A stretch of 64,000 bases of DNA from Himantopus leucocephalus. Taxonomy: Eukaryota; Chordata; Aves; Charadriiformes; Recurvirostridae. A model generated the notes under the pieces. The model worked only from the letters and a program-made list of their open reading frames with translations, was not told where the DNA came from and searched no databases. Shown here piece after piece: positions 12,601-24,394 of this stretch. Positions within the stretch are counted from its first letter, which is position 1. Each line of letters starts with the position of its first letter. The position numbers and the translations under genes are program-made. The DNA lies in the NCBI GenBank assembly GCA_003993805.1, contig RSEF01000020.1, positions 4,852,554 through 4,916,553 on the forward strand, given 5' to 3'.

Positions 12601-15600
12601 AAAGGCTACGGCCACAGCTGGACTAATCAGATGATTACTGCAAGAAGTACAGAAGCCACCGAGTGACAGCAGCCAGGCTTACTTCTTTCTTAGGAGGCAA
12701 CTTCAAGCTCTCTTGCATATTTAGAGACTGAGAGAGCAGCTTTCAGAGGAACTTGCACAGCTCATTTGATTTCTCTATGCAGAAAACACTATGTACATTT
12801 GAATCATGAAATGCAGGCTGCAAACTCTGATGGGTTCTGGGGACTGAGAAGGCATCTGAAATTGGACCCCAGCTCTGAAGCAGGCACAGGACCCATCTCC
12901 AGGGTTCCCCAGATTCTGATGTGGGAAGAGCTGGTTCGGGATGCTACACGTGGTCACCAGTTCTAGCAAGGTCCAAGCTGATTTTTTTATTTTTTCAATC
13001 TGAATGCCACCTCATACATAGCCCGCATGCTCCTAACTTAGGGATGCTTTAAAATGGGGATCGAGTTCTCCTGTGTCACTGAGCACTGAGGAGGGATTCA
13101 AAAACTCAGGAGGAGCCTATTAGGTATTTTAGGGCAGGTTGCCAGTTCTTTTGCCAGTACACAGACTACTACAAATTCTTACACGCACATACATAGTTCA
13201 GACTCGCCCTGCGCAGTGACACCCAACCGCATTTAATTCCTGTGCATACCATCTCTCTTTGCCAGCCTCCTCTCTGACGCTTTTTTCCTTGTTCTCAACA
13301 AACACAATTCTAAATTCAGTCCCTGAGTTTCCATTTAGGATGAGCAAAGCAGAGCTTTTTACACTGAAGCTGTTTTAACCCATTTGCTCCTGGATCAAAA
13401 AGCTTCCCATTTTCGTTCCAACAACTCAGGAGACCTTCCTCCACTAAAATCTTGATGACAAAAAAAGGGGGACTAAAAAGGAGTTAGTTTTACTAAGGTG
13501 GAGCAGTTTCTTTCGCTGGTGGGGTTTTACTTGCAGAGATGTGAGTTAAAAGAATGATGGTAAATACAATCTTAAGACGTGATCTGAGTCTTCTGTGAAT
13601 ATTCCTTTGTAGAGCACACTTCAGCATATTCTGGTCTGTACTTGTGGTTGGTAGTTCAAGGTCATGTTAAAGAGGCTGACAGTGCAGCTCAGATCCTGCA
13701 GCACCTGCTCATGCCTTGGCTCTGATCATTTTTCAGCAAAAAAAAAAAAATAATTGCATGAATAACTGTAGAAAAAAAGGCCCCTAACACGCCATGTGGT
13801 TTTATTTTGATTTTATTGTTCGTATTAAGAAAGGGGCATTAGCTGGAGCACAAGCTAGGTGTATCATTCAGCACCGATGGAGTTAATCGTGATCCCCTTT
13901 CCTATGGCCATCCACCCCTGGGTGAATGCAGCCGCATTGTCCATGATCACAGCGCTGTGTTAAATGTGCTGCTCTTCCTGGAGCCATAACGCGAAATACT
14001 CGGGGCTGTACTAACAAAGACCTTACACTCCGTTTTGCGTGTGAAAACATGGAGCTTTTCCATGAGCAGTTCCTGGCCCCTCATGGCATCGTGGTGCAGT
14101 CTGCGCTTTTACAGTTCACTGAGAGCTGTCTCAGCAGATCCACCATAAACGCCTGTTTTCTAGGATTTAAAATTGGGCTGGGAAAAAAATTCAATGGGCT
14201 GAAACTTGGCAATTCGAGGCTCATCTGGGTAGTCAGTTTCTCATATTGTGCCAGATTCTGTCATCTTCAAAGGGTGAATTTCTATTTCCTTGTAACTGAA
14301 ACTGGTAAGAGTCACTGAAAGAAAGAGCGAAAAAAATCTGAGTATTCACTTCAGATCACGCACGTTTTAAATTGAGCAATGAGCACCTTCTGTATACGTA
14401 CATGAAATACATATTTCCCCAACTGAGAATTAGTTATTGATAAATCCACAATGCGATGTAGCAACAGCTTCCAGTGTTCTGTAAGATAAGAGCTAGTATT
14501 TAATCAACTAGAACTAGGTGAAATGGATACCATGTAATAAGCGTTATTCTTGTGGAGGTGCCAGCTCCAACCTAACAATTTTAAATTGAAGCTTGCTGAT
14601 GTTTTTCATCACTCCAATCTGGTCTGAGCTCTGCACTCAGGATGTCCATTGCCTGTTACCTGTGAAATCATGAAGTTTCTGCTCTCTGGAGTGGCAAAAA
14701 AAAAAAGTTTTGAATGACTCTGCACAAGCCCGTCTTGTCCCTCCCCATGGTGGATCCCTGCACAGTCTGCTCCTGGTCCTGCAGCCTCTTTCCACCAGCG
14801 CTGCCTCTCATCCCCTCAGCCGCTTTGGGACAGACACTGCAGAGGCACTTCAAGCGCATGTATGTCATTGACTGGCAAATGGAAGATTTTATAGCGTCGT
14901 TTGATCTTTTGATTCAAGCCTTTTGAAGAAACGATCCACCGACACAAGAATTGCCTGTTGTGTAAAGAATTTACTTCTCTCCTGTGACAAGAAATGTATA
15001 AAGACCTGCGTGCCTGCCCAAACTTTGCTCTGCTGCAATTACCCTAATGCATATGTTCCACTGAAGCTCCAAAAGTGCTGGTGCTGGCAAGGTATGAGAA
15101 ACCTAGGCTCAGAACAACATAAGGTGTACGGAAAGCAGAATATTTTGCCGCACAAATGTAGAGCATCTAGAGTCAGGGTTTGCACCTGTGCAATTACTTT
15201 GATGTAGTCATACTGGAGCAAGGAGAGGGAAAAAAGCAGTGTAGATGAAGCTTTCAGCTGACAGAGAAAATAAAAACACAGCTTGTGGTTGTGTGAACTG
15301 ATCTGTGATAAAAATGTTTGCATAAAATTACATGCAAATGACTGGGAAGTACAAACATACCCACAAGAAAGTCTGTTCTACTCAGGACCAAAGCAGAAGT
15401 GCTGGGAATATAGGAAGCAAACTTGACCTCAAGAAAGTTACAGGGTGAGGGTGTGAGCCTCCTTCAGCCGAAATCAGTGATAAAGCACCCAGTTATCTCA
15501 CTGGGCATGGGGTCACCCCCTGGTTTTGCAAACAAAGGGATTCTCTCTAGCTCAGAAAATATTTAGGTAAGCACCCAAATTTCTATTATTTTACAGGTTT

Positions 15601-16070
15601 TATAGATATATGAAACCTGTAGAAGTGCGTCTCATGGGGAATCTCTCTTTGGGACCCCATCTGTCTACTTGGAGGTGGAGGATGGGATGGGCATTCAAGA
15701 TGCAGCAGGGGAGGCATTTCCAGTTGTCTGTCTCATTCTCTCTGCCGAGTCATGATTATCCTGGGTCTCAGAAATCATAACTCCTTTGGGGAACGGGGAC
15801 AGCCCCAGCCAGTACGACTAAGCTCCAGGTCAGTGCTCGCCTACTGAAGACAGTTACTCTTATTGGTGTCTCTTGGCTGTTTCTTGAAGGAGACTTTGCC
15901 TTTCTAAAAGCTTCTCTCCATCATCTGCAGGTGGCTTCCTCTGTACAGTGAAGCCTGCATCTTGCGTGTCTGTGTGCTAAACCACCTGACTGAGCCACCA
16001 GCAATTTAACCAGGGTCTTCCTGAAGCTCTATAATATATGGACATAGATTTTTTAGGGGTCTGATGGGTC
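9685..16070. other. Long non-coding stretch, nothing recognised
   Basis: No open frame here exceeds about 125 codons, and none resembles a known protein. GC rises near 10600-10800 and 10860-11110, where frames on both strands open together. An A-run lies at about 13738-13750. No transposon ends or tandem arrays were recognised. Confidence 0.5.
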
Positions 16071-16074
16071 AAAG

Positions 16075-16115
16075 ATATACATATATATACACATGTAAGT
16101 GTGTGTAAACACAAA
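16075..16115. repeat. Imperfect TA/GT dinucleotide microsatellite
   Basis: Short alternating run of TATACATATATATACACATG type passing into GTGTGTG. It is degenerate and short. Confidence 0.6.
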
Positions 16116-16260
16116 ATTGGCTTTCACCCTCATTTTAACCAAAGATAGGAAAAGTAATAATTATAACTTAAACAGTATTGAAGCAAAATCACAACAGTAT
16201 TTTGCTTATCTGATCTTATCTTTCCTTTGATGGTCTGGGTTGCACAACGATTACAGCTAA

Positions 16261-16350
16261 CTCTGCAGAGGCTGAGAGATAGCATAGTATTACTCATAAA
16301 GGTTATCATCTCACTGCTTCTCAACACGGCCACACTGTTGTTAATAACCC
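16261..16350. repeat. Diverged repeat copy A (partner at 19484)
   Basis: About 90 bases that align by eye with 19484-19573. Both contain TGCAGAGGCTGAGAGAT, then a diverged middle, then a CTGCTTCTC..CACG.CCACACT segment. Identity is roughly 70 percent. It could be an unnamed old interspersed repeat or an ancient local duplication, and the similarity may extend upstream. Confidence 0.45.
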
Positions 16351-17104
16351 AAGCTTGAGTTTAAACAGGAATACTTATCTTTAATATATATTTCCTGCTC
16401 CCATATATTTCAGGGAAAAGCATTGAATTTATTGGCAAAAAGGACAAACAAAAACAGACTCTCCTGAGATGTTAAACACATATAAAAATCCAGATGTTTC
16501 CAGCATCAGGACTTTTAATTTTTTTCCTTTCTTTTGGTCTCTGTTTTCCTGCCAGGCCTACAGGAAAGCACACACAGAATGAAACCGCTCTCCAATGGTA
16601 GCTTTGAGGAGCAAACTCTACAAACAAGAAAAAACAAACACAGTCAAAATCAAGCATTTTCCTCCTTTGTCATTTGTTCGGCCGCTGCTGCCGAGACCCA
16701 GGCTCATACCTGGGGTAAGAGTTTTTCCTGCTTCTTCTGAGGCTCCGCTTATGTGACCCGGGGACTTCTAAGGCTGGGAAAGGGGGGGCACGAGGGGGTG
16801 TCTCATCTCGCAGATCCTTCCTGCACGACGTCTAAGTCATGACCACTTATTGATCCTGAGCCTGCGTGTGGTAGTGGAGATAAAGTTGTGTTTGTCGTAC
16901 ATCTCACTGTGGCCAGGGCATCCTTATCTCTGCTGCAAATCGGGGCGATACGGCTTCTGCAGGTTCTCCGGGAGGCTGGGGAGGGAAAAGACCTTGTGCT
17001 CAGGACTAAGGAATTTCCCTTATTATCTGGTTAATCTTTAGGACTTCCCTGCCTTCCTTCCCCCCATCTTACAATCACGCTGTGTATAGGCCTGGAGGAC
17101 TCCT

Positions 17105-17345
17105 GGGAGTTTGAAGGACACGCTGATTTATTCATTGTTGCATTACTGCATTAATGAAGGGCAGTAGTCTTTCCAACTCGGTGGGTTCTCTAGACTTGAT
17201 AAAACTTGCATAAAAACACTGGGAGGATTCATCTACTGCATCGCTACTACTCCTCTGCTTCATTAAATAGCTGCTGCATTAGGTACTCTGCAAAATATTA
17301 GTGCAATTAGTGATTTACATTTATATAAATTTGATAGTGACTTGT
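17105..17345. promoter_or_regulatory. Candidate conserved non-coding element
   Basis: AT-rich, low-CpG unique block with TTAATGAA, GCAATTAGTG and similar homeodomain-like cores and no repeat signature. The call rests on composition only. Confidence 0.2.
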
Positions 17346-17410
17346 GATAAGAGAATGATACTATAGCATCTTGCTGATGCTACTTTTCTTCTCGGAGCAT
17401 TATTTCCCAA

Positions 17411-17500
17411 TATCTTACTCCATCCTGACCTAGCAGTAATGAAGTCAATGAAAACTTTTCTTTTGATGTGAGAGGGAGCAGGAAAAAACTCACCCTTAGA
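17411..17500. repeat. Old palindromic amniote interspersed repeat
   Basis: Contains a diverged form of the symmetric pattern built around 'gaagtcaatgaaaa', flanked by CTCCATCCTG on the left and AGAGGGAGCAGGA..ACTCACCCTTA on the right. I associate this with a common old repeat in bird, crocodile and turtle genomes, whose core reads CATTGACTTCAATGG. The family name is not certain to me. A related motif occurs at 44687-44747. Confidence 0.4.
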
Positions 17501-17596
17501 TTCCTTACACAAGCCTGGCTCTCATTAAAGTTACTGGAAAAAATATATGTGTCCAGTGTGTATACGGAAATTATGTTGATTGTCCCTTCTGGCTGT

Positions 17597-17613
17597 AAAA
17601 AAAAAAAAAAAAA
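17597..17613. repeat. Poly-A run followed by A-rich CAA sequence
   Basis: About 17 adenines, followed by an A-rich ACCAACAAAAAACAACAA segment. It could be a degraded retroposon tail, but no body was recognised. Confidence 0.6.
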
Positions 17614-17614
17614 C

Positions 17615-19480
17615 CAACAAAAAACAACAAGCAAAATAATTTAGGAAAGAGAGCACAAGTCTAACAAAGAATATTTTTCCAGTGTATTAAGTAAGTACCA
17701 TGTATTCCATGGTTGTGCTTACTGCTCAGTGGGGGAACTCATTTTCAGTGGAGGATAGCAAAGTTAATCCTGTTCTGTTTTCTTTTGCTTACTAAAGGAG
17801 GTGAAAGACAAGCATTTGTTAATTGCGTGTACAGAAAATGCACATGCAGAGCTCAGTTTAATCCCCAAAGCTATAAAGATTCCAAGAAAACCAGTTAAAT
17901 TTAGGAAGAGAGAGAGGAAATTCCCTCTTTCTTTTTTCCTTTTTTTATCAAAACATTTTCAGATTGTGGTGGAAAACTGAACGTTGAAAACTGTCCTTCA
18001 GTTACACTCAGTAGATCTGGGACTTTCTGTCAATTCAATGTATCCTGTTTCATCGAGCTCTGTCGAGAAGTTTACTGACGGGGAAAACGTCTTTGTTACA
18101 CGGGGAATTGTTTGCTCTGCCACAATCGGTTGTGCTAACAGCAACTCTCAAAACATTGTCAGGATCTAACTTTTCAGCCATGTTTCTTCTGGAAGAGCTA
18201 AGATGGATTCTCTTTAGACATGTGGCTGCTGCCTGGCCACTAGGCTTACCAGCAAAAGAAAGGTGGTGGTCATGTTGCATGACCAGATTTGCCTGGAATA
18301 AATGGCGTCTTCACGGCAAAGACCGCAGCGTGCTGGATGCCAGCACAGCCCTCTCTGCATTTCTGTCCAAGAACACCAAGTCACACACAATCAGCAAAAC
18401 TGATATTTGCAAAACTGGGAGTTTCGACGTAAGGCTCCAACGCCAGCAGTTGAGGAAAGTCATTTTCCGAATATCTGAGTCACGCTCTGTTCAGCAGCTA
18501 CCAGCGGGTGCTGCTGCGTGCTCTGACCCTCAGAGAACCAGATCACTTCTTGAGCTGTTGCAAGCATGAGAGTAGCTGGTGATCTTAGTCACCTCTCCGT
18601 TAAAGCCTTGCCCTCGCGTCATTGATGAAAGACTTGATCTTTTGCTGTTTTTACAACAGGAACCCTTCTCTCATCGCTTCTCAACGTGCCACAGCAGAAC
18701 AGAGCTATGACCCATCCTCTCATATTTGCCCTTCTAAGGCACAGAAGGCTCTTTCAAAGGCACAGTCCCATTTTGGGTTTCTTTCCTAAGACTCAGTCCA
18801 ACAGCCATCTGTTGTGCTCTCTTTGTTGACACATAACAGGGCACAGGAAATCTCACTTCTCCCAGCCATGGGTACACAGCGACCAGTATCTACCTCTTCT
18901 CTAATTCTTTTTTTCATTGGCTCTGTGGTTCCATCAGCTAAGCCCTTCTTGGGTGCCCGGGAAGTCCCGTTGCCTCCTTCACACAGAATTGCCTCATGCA
19001 GTTGTCTGTAAGAGCAAGCACAGGCAACCTTCAGCACAGCACCCACGCTGTGCGTTGGCTTCTCCCCTTGCAGATGAGTTTCAGAAATTTCAACCGACTG
19101 CATGACTTTTCCCTTGGGTTTTTAAGAGGAACTGGTGTGTTTACATGCCTGGAGACATTGACAGGCGTTGATTCATCTGAAGAGTCAATCTGTGTCTTCC
19201 AAGGATGGTTAGTAGCAGTTATTAAGGCACAGGCTGTCAGAAGGTTTGTGTCTGTATCTGAGGTGAAAGCAATGGGGATTAGACTGAAAAGACCCAACAT
19301 TCTGGTCAGCTGCAAGATTCAGGGGGACTGCTGATACCTTGCTGAAGATTTTCCTTTCTGGCATGGATTTCCTCTGTGTTCCACTCTCAAATATTAGCCC
19401 CCAGAACTGGTCTATTCTTATAGTAGAAGAGCTAACACAATGGGGAACCAAAGTCCGGTCCTGCATCCTGCAGGAATGAG
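17615..19480. other. Non-coding stretch, nothing recognised
   Basis: The largest open frame is 158 codons at 18093-18569 (+). It has no recognisable domain and several smaller frames overlap it on both strands, so it is not called. No repeat was recognised apart from copy B starting at 19484. Confidence 0.5.
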
Positions 19481-19483
19481 GAT

Positions 19484-19573
19484 CTCTTGCAGAGGCTGAG
19501 AGATGGGACAATATTGCTTGTAAAGGCTACGCTGCTGCTTCTCCTCAGCACGCCCACACTATTATCAGCCAGC
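19484..19573. repeat. Diverged repeat copy B (partner at 16261)
   Basis: The second copy of the segment described at 16261-16350, in the same orientation, 3.2 kb away. Shared blocks are TGCAGAGGCTGAGAGAT at the left and CCACACT near the right. Confidence 0.45.
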
Positions 19574-19579
19574 CAACAG

Positions 19580-20900
19580 GAGGAAAAAGGTCCCCATGTG
19601 ACTCAGCTGCCTGTATCCCTTCCTCCAAATCAATTTTGTTTTGTTTTTTAAGCATGTAACTAAATTAGGTCCTTAAAGATGTGTAATTTCTATGTGATCC
19701 CCTCTAAATGTGCGCAAGAAATGGCATCCACAGAAAGAGGCTGGAACTCAATCTCTTTAAGCATTTACCACTACAGTCAAACCAAAGAGAACAGCCCGGG
19801 AGACTGCCCTCCATCTCTGCAGTGATGCTGCTGGGTGGACATGTTTCCATTAAGCAATTTATGCCTTCATAAGATGTACAGACCTCTTCTCTTTGACTTT
19901 GATATTTTTTGCTGAACTCATCTAAGCTTTTCACTCAGTTCTGAGATATGGGAGTGGAGAAAGCAAACTCAGCCCCAGCACAATTCTGCAGGGACCAGCT
20001 CATAGGTTCTTCTCATTATCAAGAAGTTTTGAAGGGAAACAAGTATTTGCCCACCCCTTTGGCTGACCAGGACTTGGCTAGTCCATGGAGGCAGCAGCCA
20101 TGGTCAGCTGGATATGAGAAAGGGAATAATTCCTCCCACACACCCAGAGACCACACTCCGACCCGGTGAGCAAAAGGCAAATATGGGCACTTGGGAGAAC
20201 TGCATGGAGACCACCTTAGCCAGTGGCAGAATTAGAGCTGCTCTGTGGGTGGGAACTGGAAGACAAATCAGAGGGGAGAGGGAAAACACAGCAGGAAGAA
20301 TAAGAGGGGGTGAAAGGTTCATAAAATCATTTAAAAGGAGCCTTCTTACTCCCTCCTTGTTGACTATTTGCACTGCAGACTGGACACAGGCATTTGGCAA
20401 GGCTCTACCTCTGGGGTGCACACAGCAGGGACCTACCCCGTGCATTGCACACACTGCAGTCCTCCCACCCACGAAACCTCTCCAGGGTCCTCTCTGGGTT
20501 TATTTCAGCTTGGAAACCCACCACGCCTCTGATGTCATTCCTCGCTGGGGCTTGAATTCATTTCAAGTTGACTTGTCAAGCCCAAAAAACTTTTTTTCTG
20601 TATACGAGGTATATCTACGGTTCATAAAACAACACACAGGACTGAAGTGGCTAGAGAATAAGTGATAAACCGATGCCAACTATTTATACAATTGGTTTAG
20701 AAAAAGGATTTTTATTGATTGAATGCATCATTTTTTCCCATTATACTTTTGGGGCTACTTAAATTAACTCTGCTGCATAGACTGAGGTTCCACATATTGC
20801 ACAGAACTCAAACATGGAGACTGGGAGGAAAATTAAGAGCCAAGCCAATTAATACATACAGTCTTGTGTTTATTAGATGCCTCTTGAAACTACTGCTTGT
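19580..20900. other. Non-coding stretch containing the longest open frame
   Basis: The frame at 20114-20665 (+, 183 codons) is the longest in the window. Its translation has no domain, signal peptide or membrane segment, and a 122-codon frame lies on the opposite strand across its centre. I read it as chance. Confidence 0.5.
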
Positions 20901-20929
20901 TGCTTTTTAAAAAAGAGTCAAGGCTCAGT

Positions 20930-21600
20930 CATACAAACACTCTGTCTGTGAAGCCGCTCGCAGTCTAGGAGTGAATTATTAGTTTTACTTGCATGAAAAC
21001 TCCATAGAAGAATTTGCTGCATGGCAATTGACGAAGCATTTCAGCATGTCTATTTTATCATCAAATAGAAAGAACCCGAGAACATTTTAATGCCCACAAG
21101 AGCCTTTGTCAGTAAGAAGTGAGTGTTTTGTCCCAGTAATGATAAAGACCTCCTGTATAGCTCTTGTCTAGGACTGGGCTTTGAACTTTAAAATTAACCA
21201 GTGCCGATAAACAGGAAACAATAGATTACAGTTTGTAGGTCGCATTAAATTGTTCTCCTGGCTTTTTTTTGTTGTTGTTGTTTTTGTGTTTTAAGCAGGG
21301 ACAAATATAATGTTTCATCAAAGTTGAGGTCACATTTTGTTTATTTATTGAGGGTATTTTGCACTTTGCATTGCAAGCTGCTGCAACTAAAAGAAACATG
21401 GGTTGGCATAAAAAGGGGAGGAGGAGTGAGCGCTATAATGGAAGAAATGTTACCCAATAATTAAAATTCAGTGGTACTGTAAATCCTAATGGAAACAACA
21501 ATGTGTCTTTGTGTACAATTAACTCTGGGCTCCAGTTCATGATAAAAATTCTAGCTTGTAAAAAGCCTTGACCTCAATACCGACAGCTCAACAGAGATTC
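20930..21600. promoter_or_regulatory. Candidate conserved non-coding block
   Basis: About 670 bases of AT-rich, CpG-poor unique sequence without open frames above 60 codons or transposon structure. It holds many octamer- and homeodomain-like cores (GCATGAAAA, TTTATCATC, GATTACA, AATTAAAAT) and a GTT trinucleotide patch near 21270. It resembles vertebrate enhancer-type DNA, but this is judged on composition alone. Confidence 0.25.
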
Positions 21601-21616
21601 ACAGATCTGGCTTTTA

Positions 21617-21650
21617 AAAAAAAAAAAACCAACAAAAAAAACCCACAAAC
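21617..21650. repeat. A-rich tract
   Basis: Adenine runs broken by CC and C (AAAAAAAAAAAACCAACAAAAAAA type). Simple low-complexity sequence. Confidence 0.65.
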
Positions 21651-21879
21651 TTTCACAGAGGGGTAATAAATAATAGCTGGACTTGGTCCCCTAAATATGC
21701 TCCAATTATTCAGGATGGTTGAAGATAAGAAGATACAGGAGAAGAAGCAAGGGGAAAATAGTCCCATAGCTCAAAGAAAAGTACAAAATGTTGTTTGATG
21801 TCTAGAGAGAAAATTTGCCCTCCCCCTCTTGTTATCCCAATCATACATTCTGTGGGGCACCCTGTGTGTTAACAGCGAA

Positions 21880-22065
21880 GTCCTAGAAAATCTTTATTAT
21901 TATTAGTTTAATACTTTTTTTATTGTTAACAAAGCAGACAAAACGAGTTGTTCATTACAGTGAGTGACTGACAGGGAAACATGGAGGACTATTCATTAAG
22001 TAATTACTACTTTTAGGCAGAAAAAGTTACTCTGCTTAAAAGAGGGGAAAAACAGTACAAAATCA
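21880..22065. promoter_or_regulatory. Candidate conserved non-coding block
   Basis: AT-rich unique sequence with ATTATTATTAG, TTCATTAAGTAATTACTAC and GAGTGACTGACAG. There is no repeat signature and no coding potential. Composition-based call. Confidence 0.22.
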
Positions 22066-22069
22066 AATT

Positions 22070-24225
22070 GTCTATTCTTTTTTTGGTGGGCGTGTGTGGA
22101 GGGAGTAGTGTCTCATGGAAAAGACAGTTCTACAAATGTCAATCAGTTTGACAGGCAATTATCAGCTTCAAGATAAGGACATAGACTGTGGGTAGAGTAC
22201 CTCAGAGCAGACTGCCTCAGTTCCCGTGCAGTGTAATGGTGGATAGAGTGGGACTTGTCCAGGAGACAAGACATCTGTGGCTTATCTGCAAACCTACAGA
22301 AAAAGGATCAAGCCTTGTAATATTTTCTAACCAACTGTAGTTCAATTTGCAGAAGACTATTTTTCATTTCCCACCACTTCTAAAGAAGGGAGGACAACAC
22401 AGTGCCTTATGGAAGGACAATGAATTCAAAAAGGTATTTTGGAAATATTTTTGTCAGGGCTTAGGCAGGCAGGATTCATACCTGGGCTTGGGGAGTTCCT
22501 CTGCAGCACTGAATTCAGCAGCTGTAGCGGATGCTTCCTCCAAAGAAGGTGAGAAACAGTGATTGTCAAAAACATTTAAGTGTCTGAAGCTCTCAAATCC
22601 CAGCTGTGATGTTTGCTCCTGAATCCCCTTGGTTCTCCCAGCACGTGCATCTACATTTTTTTGCCATCATTAAAATGGCCCAACAATCCACGCTTAACCA
22701 TCCGAGGGCTAAAATGTCGGAAATGCCTACTTCGCTTATTTACTCTGGAAATTAGGAGAAAGGCTTTCTGCTTACCTAGCGCCGTGCATCGGTAACAAAC
22801 TGCTCAAAAGAGAGAGCTGTGACTTGGTTCAGAGAGTAACTTACATCCCCTCGGTTTCCATCAGAGCTGTGGGTGCTCAGATACTTCGATTGCAAGGCTG
22901 TTTATTGGGTGCTTAAAATGCAGATTGAACAGAGAGAGATGTGATCTCTGTGCTTGTGGAAAGCTACAAAAAGAAACAATTCTGTATTTCAACCACTATC
23001 TGTTGAGCTTTAACCATAGGTAGATTTTGGAAGGAGCTTGCTTGTGTACACTGCAGTGTGTGCAGAGCTTTGGTGTCTGGATGGCTCACAGAAGGAGCAG
23101 AGCAGCCTCCACCAGAAGTAGCTGTTTGTGGTAAAAAGGAAAGAAAGATTAAAATGAGTAGAAGTGTGGAAAAATAGCACTCTCATGCAAATACCCTTTA
23201 CAGCGAAGAACTCCATCTGCTCTGGCCTTGTGCATTTGAACTTGTTTTATGCCGCACTGGGGCATATATCCATGCAGATTCCCTAGGAAATTGCTTAAAA
23301 ACAGAAGTCCCAGGTTTTTGTATGTCTACATACATCCTTGCTGTCTCACTTAACACCGTGCTCACCTAAGCCATGAAAACCATACAAGTTGGTGGGGTTC
23401 CTTGGGAGAATCATTGCCAAGGAGAAATGTCATTGGCGTTTGGTCCATTCTAGGCAGAACAGGAACACGTGCACACACGTCCCAGGCAGTTGCGCATGCT
23501 GAGAGCCAGTGACAACAGTGACGACCAATGGCTTAACTTACTGATCCCAGTGGGGCAAGAGCAAGTCCTTAATCCCCATGTTGTTTCCAAGCTTCCTGTT
23601 TTGAAATTGACATAATTAAATTCTAAAGACTGAGAAAGCACCAAACAAGTTGCCAAGTTTATGTCAAGCTTTATCAGCTGATCTCATCATAATCCGGTAA
23701 ATAGCATATCATGAACATCAAATCTAATTAACCCTCTTGAGATACGGGTTAAAAAACAGACACAAACAAGAATCAAACATTTTAAACCTGCCATTGTACA
23801 ATCAGAATTAATCTGCAGGGAGAAGTGAATTTCCTTGAAATCTGGACAAATAAGCCTTCTATGTTCTCCTTTCCCCGGTGGCTCATGCTGTCTCTGGCAC
23901 ACGCAGTCAAGAGGAAAATGCTACTGGGTTTTTACTTTCAACATAGATTGCATGAAATGCATCTCTAAAGTCTGTCTTCTGGACTAGAATACAGGATGAG
24001 GCAGAGTAAAGGAGGCATAATTTATTTATGTATTTATCTCCAGTATTCTCGGCAGTACTTTAGGTGCTGTCCATATGTGAAAGAATGATCTCGAGCCGTG
24101 GGAAGCACAATGAAAAAAGCTCTAATGTGAACTCAGGAAGGCAGCAGTGAGTTGTTGTAAGTCAGTCTCTTGATCATCACATTATCTGCCCGGCACCTTT
24201 CGAAACTCATCTCAAATGCACCATA
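22070..24225. other. Non-coding stretch, nothing recognised
   Basis: Only open frames of about 60-70 codons. No tandem array or transposon end was recognised. Confidence 0.55.
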
Positions 24226-24264
24226 GGTGTCTGTGTGTGTGCATAAGCCCTCAGGGCTACACCT

Positions 24265-24390
24265 ATGCTACTAGTAAATTAAACAGTGGCAGGTAATATT
24301 CCCAGGCATTGGAATTTGATAGTCTATATTGTTAAATTCCTGGAACCTGCCCTGGCACATTTTTGACCTGGATCAATTAGTGTTCTCCCA
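24265..24390. repeat. MITE-like palindromic element
   Basis: The arms fold back on a centre near 24325. GGCAGGT (24288-24294) pairs with ACCTGCC (24345-24351), and GGAATTT (24311-24317) pairs with AAATTCC (24333-24339), with a few unpaired insertions between them. The similarity continues weakly outward (ACTAGTAAATT versus AATTAGTGT). Imperfect palindromes of this size are typical of non-autonomous DNA transposons (MITEs), including families in birds and crocodiles. The family assignment is inference. Confidence 0.4.
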
Positions 24391-24394
24391 CGTA

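Noticed and set aside
18093..18569. 158-codon plus-strand frame
   Set aside because: No domain or splice context; surrounded by comparable chance frames.
20114..20665. Longest open frame in the window (183 codons, +)
   Set aside because: No recognisable domain, signal or membrane segment; a 122-codon frame overlaps on the other strand; no splice or promoter context.
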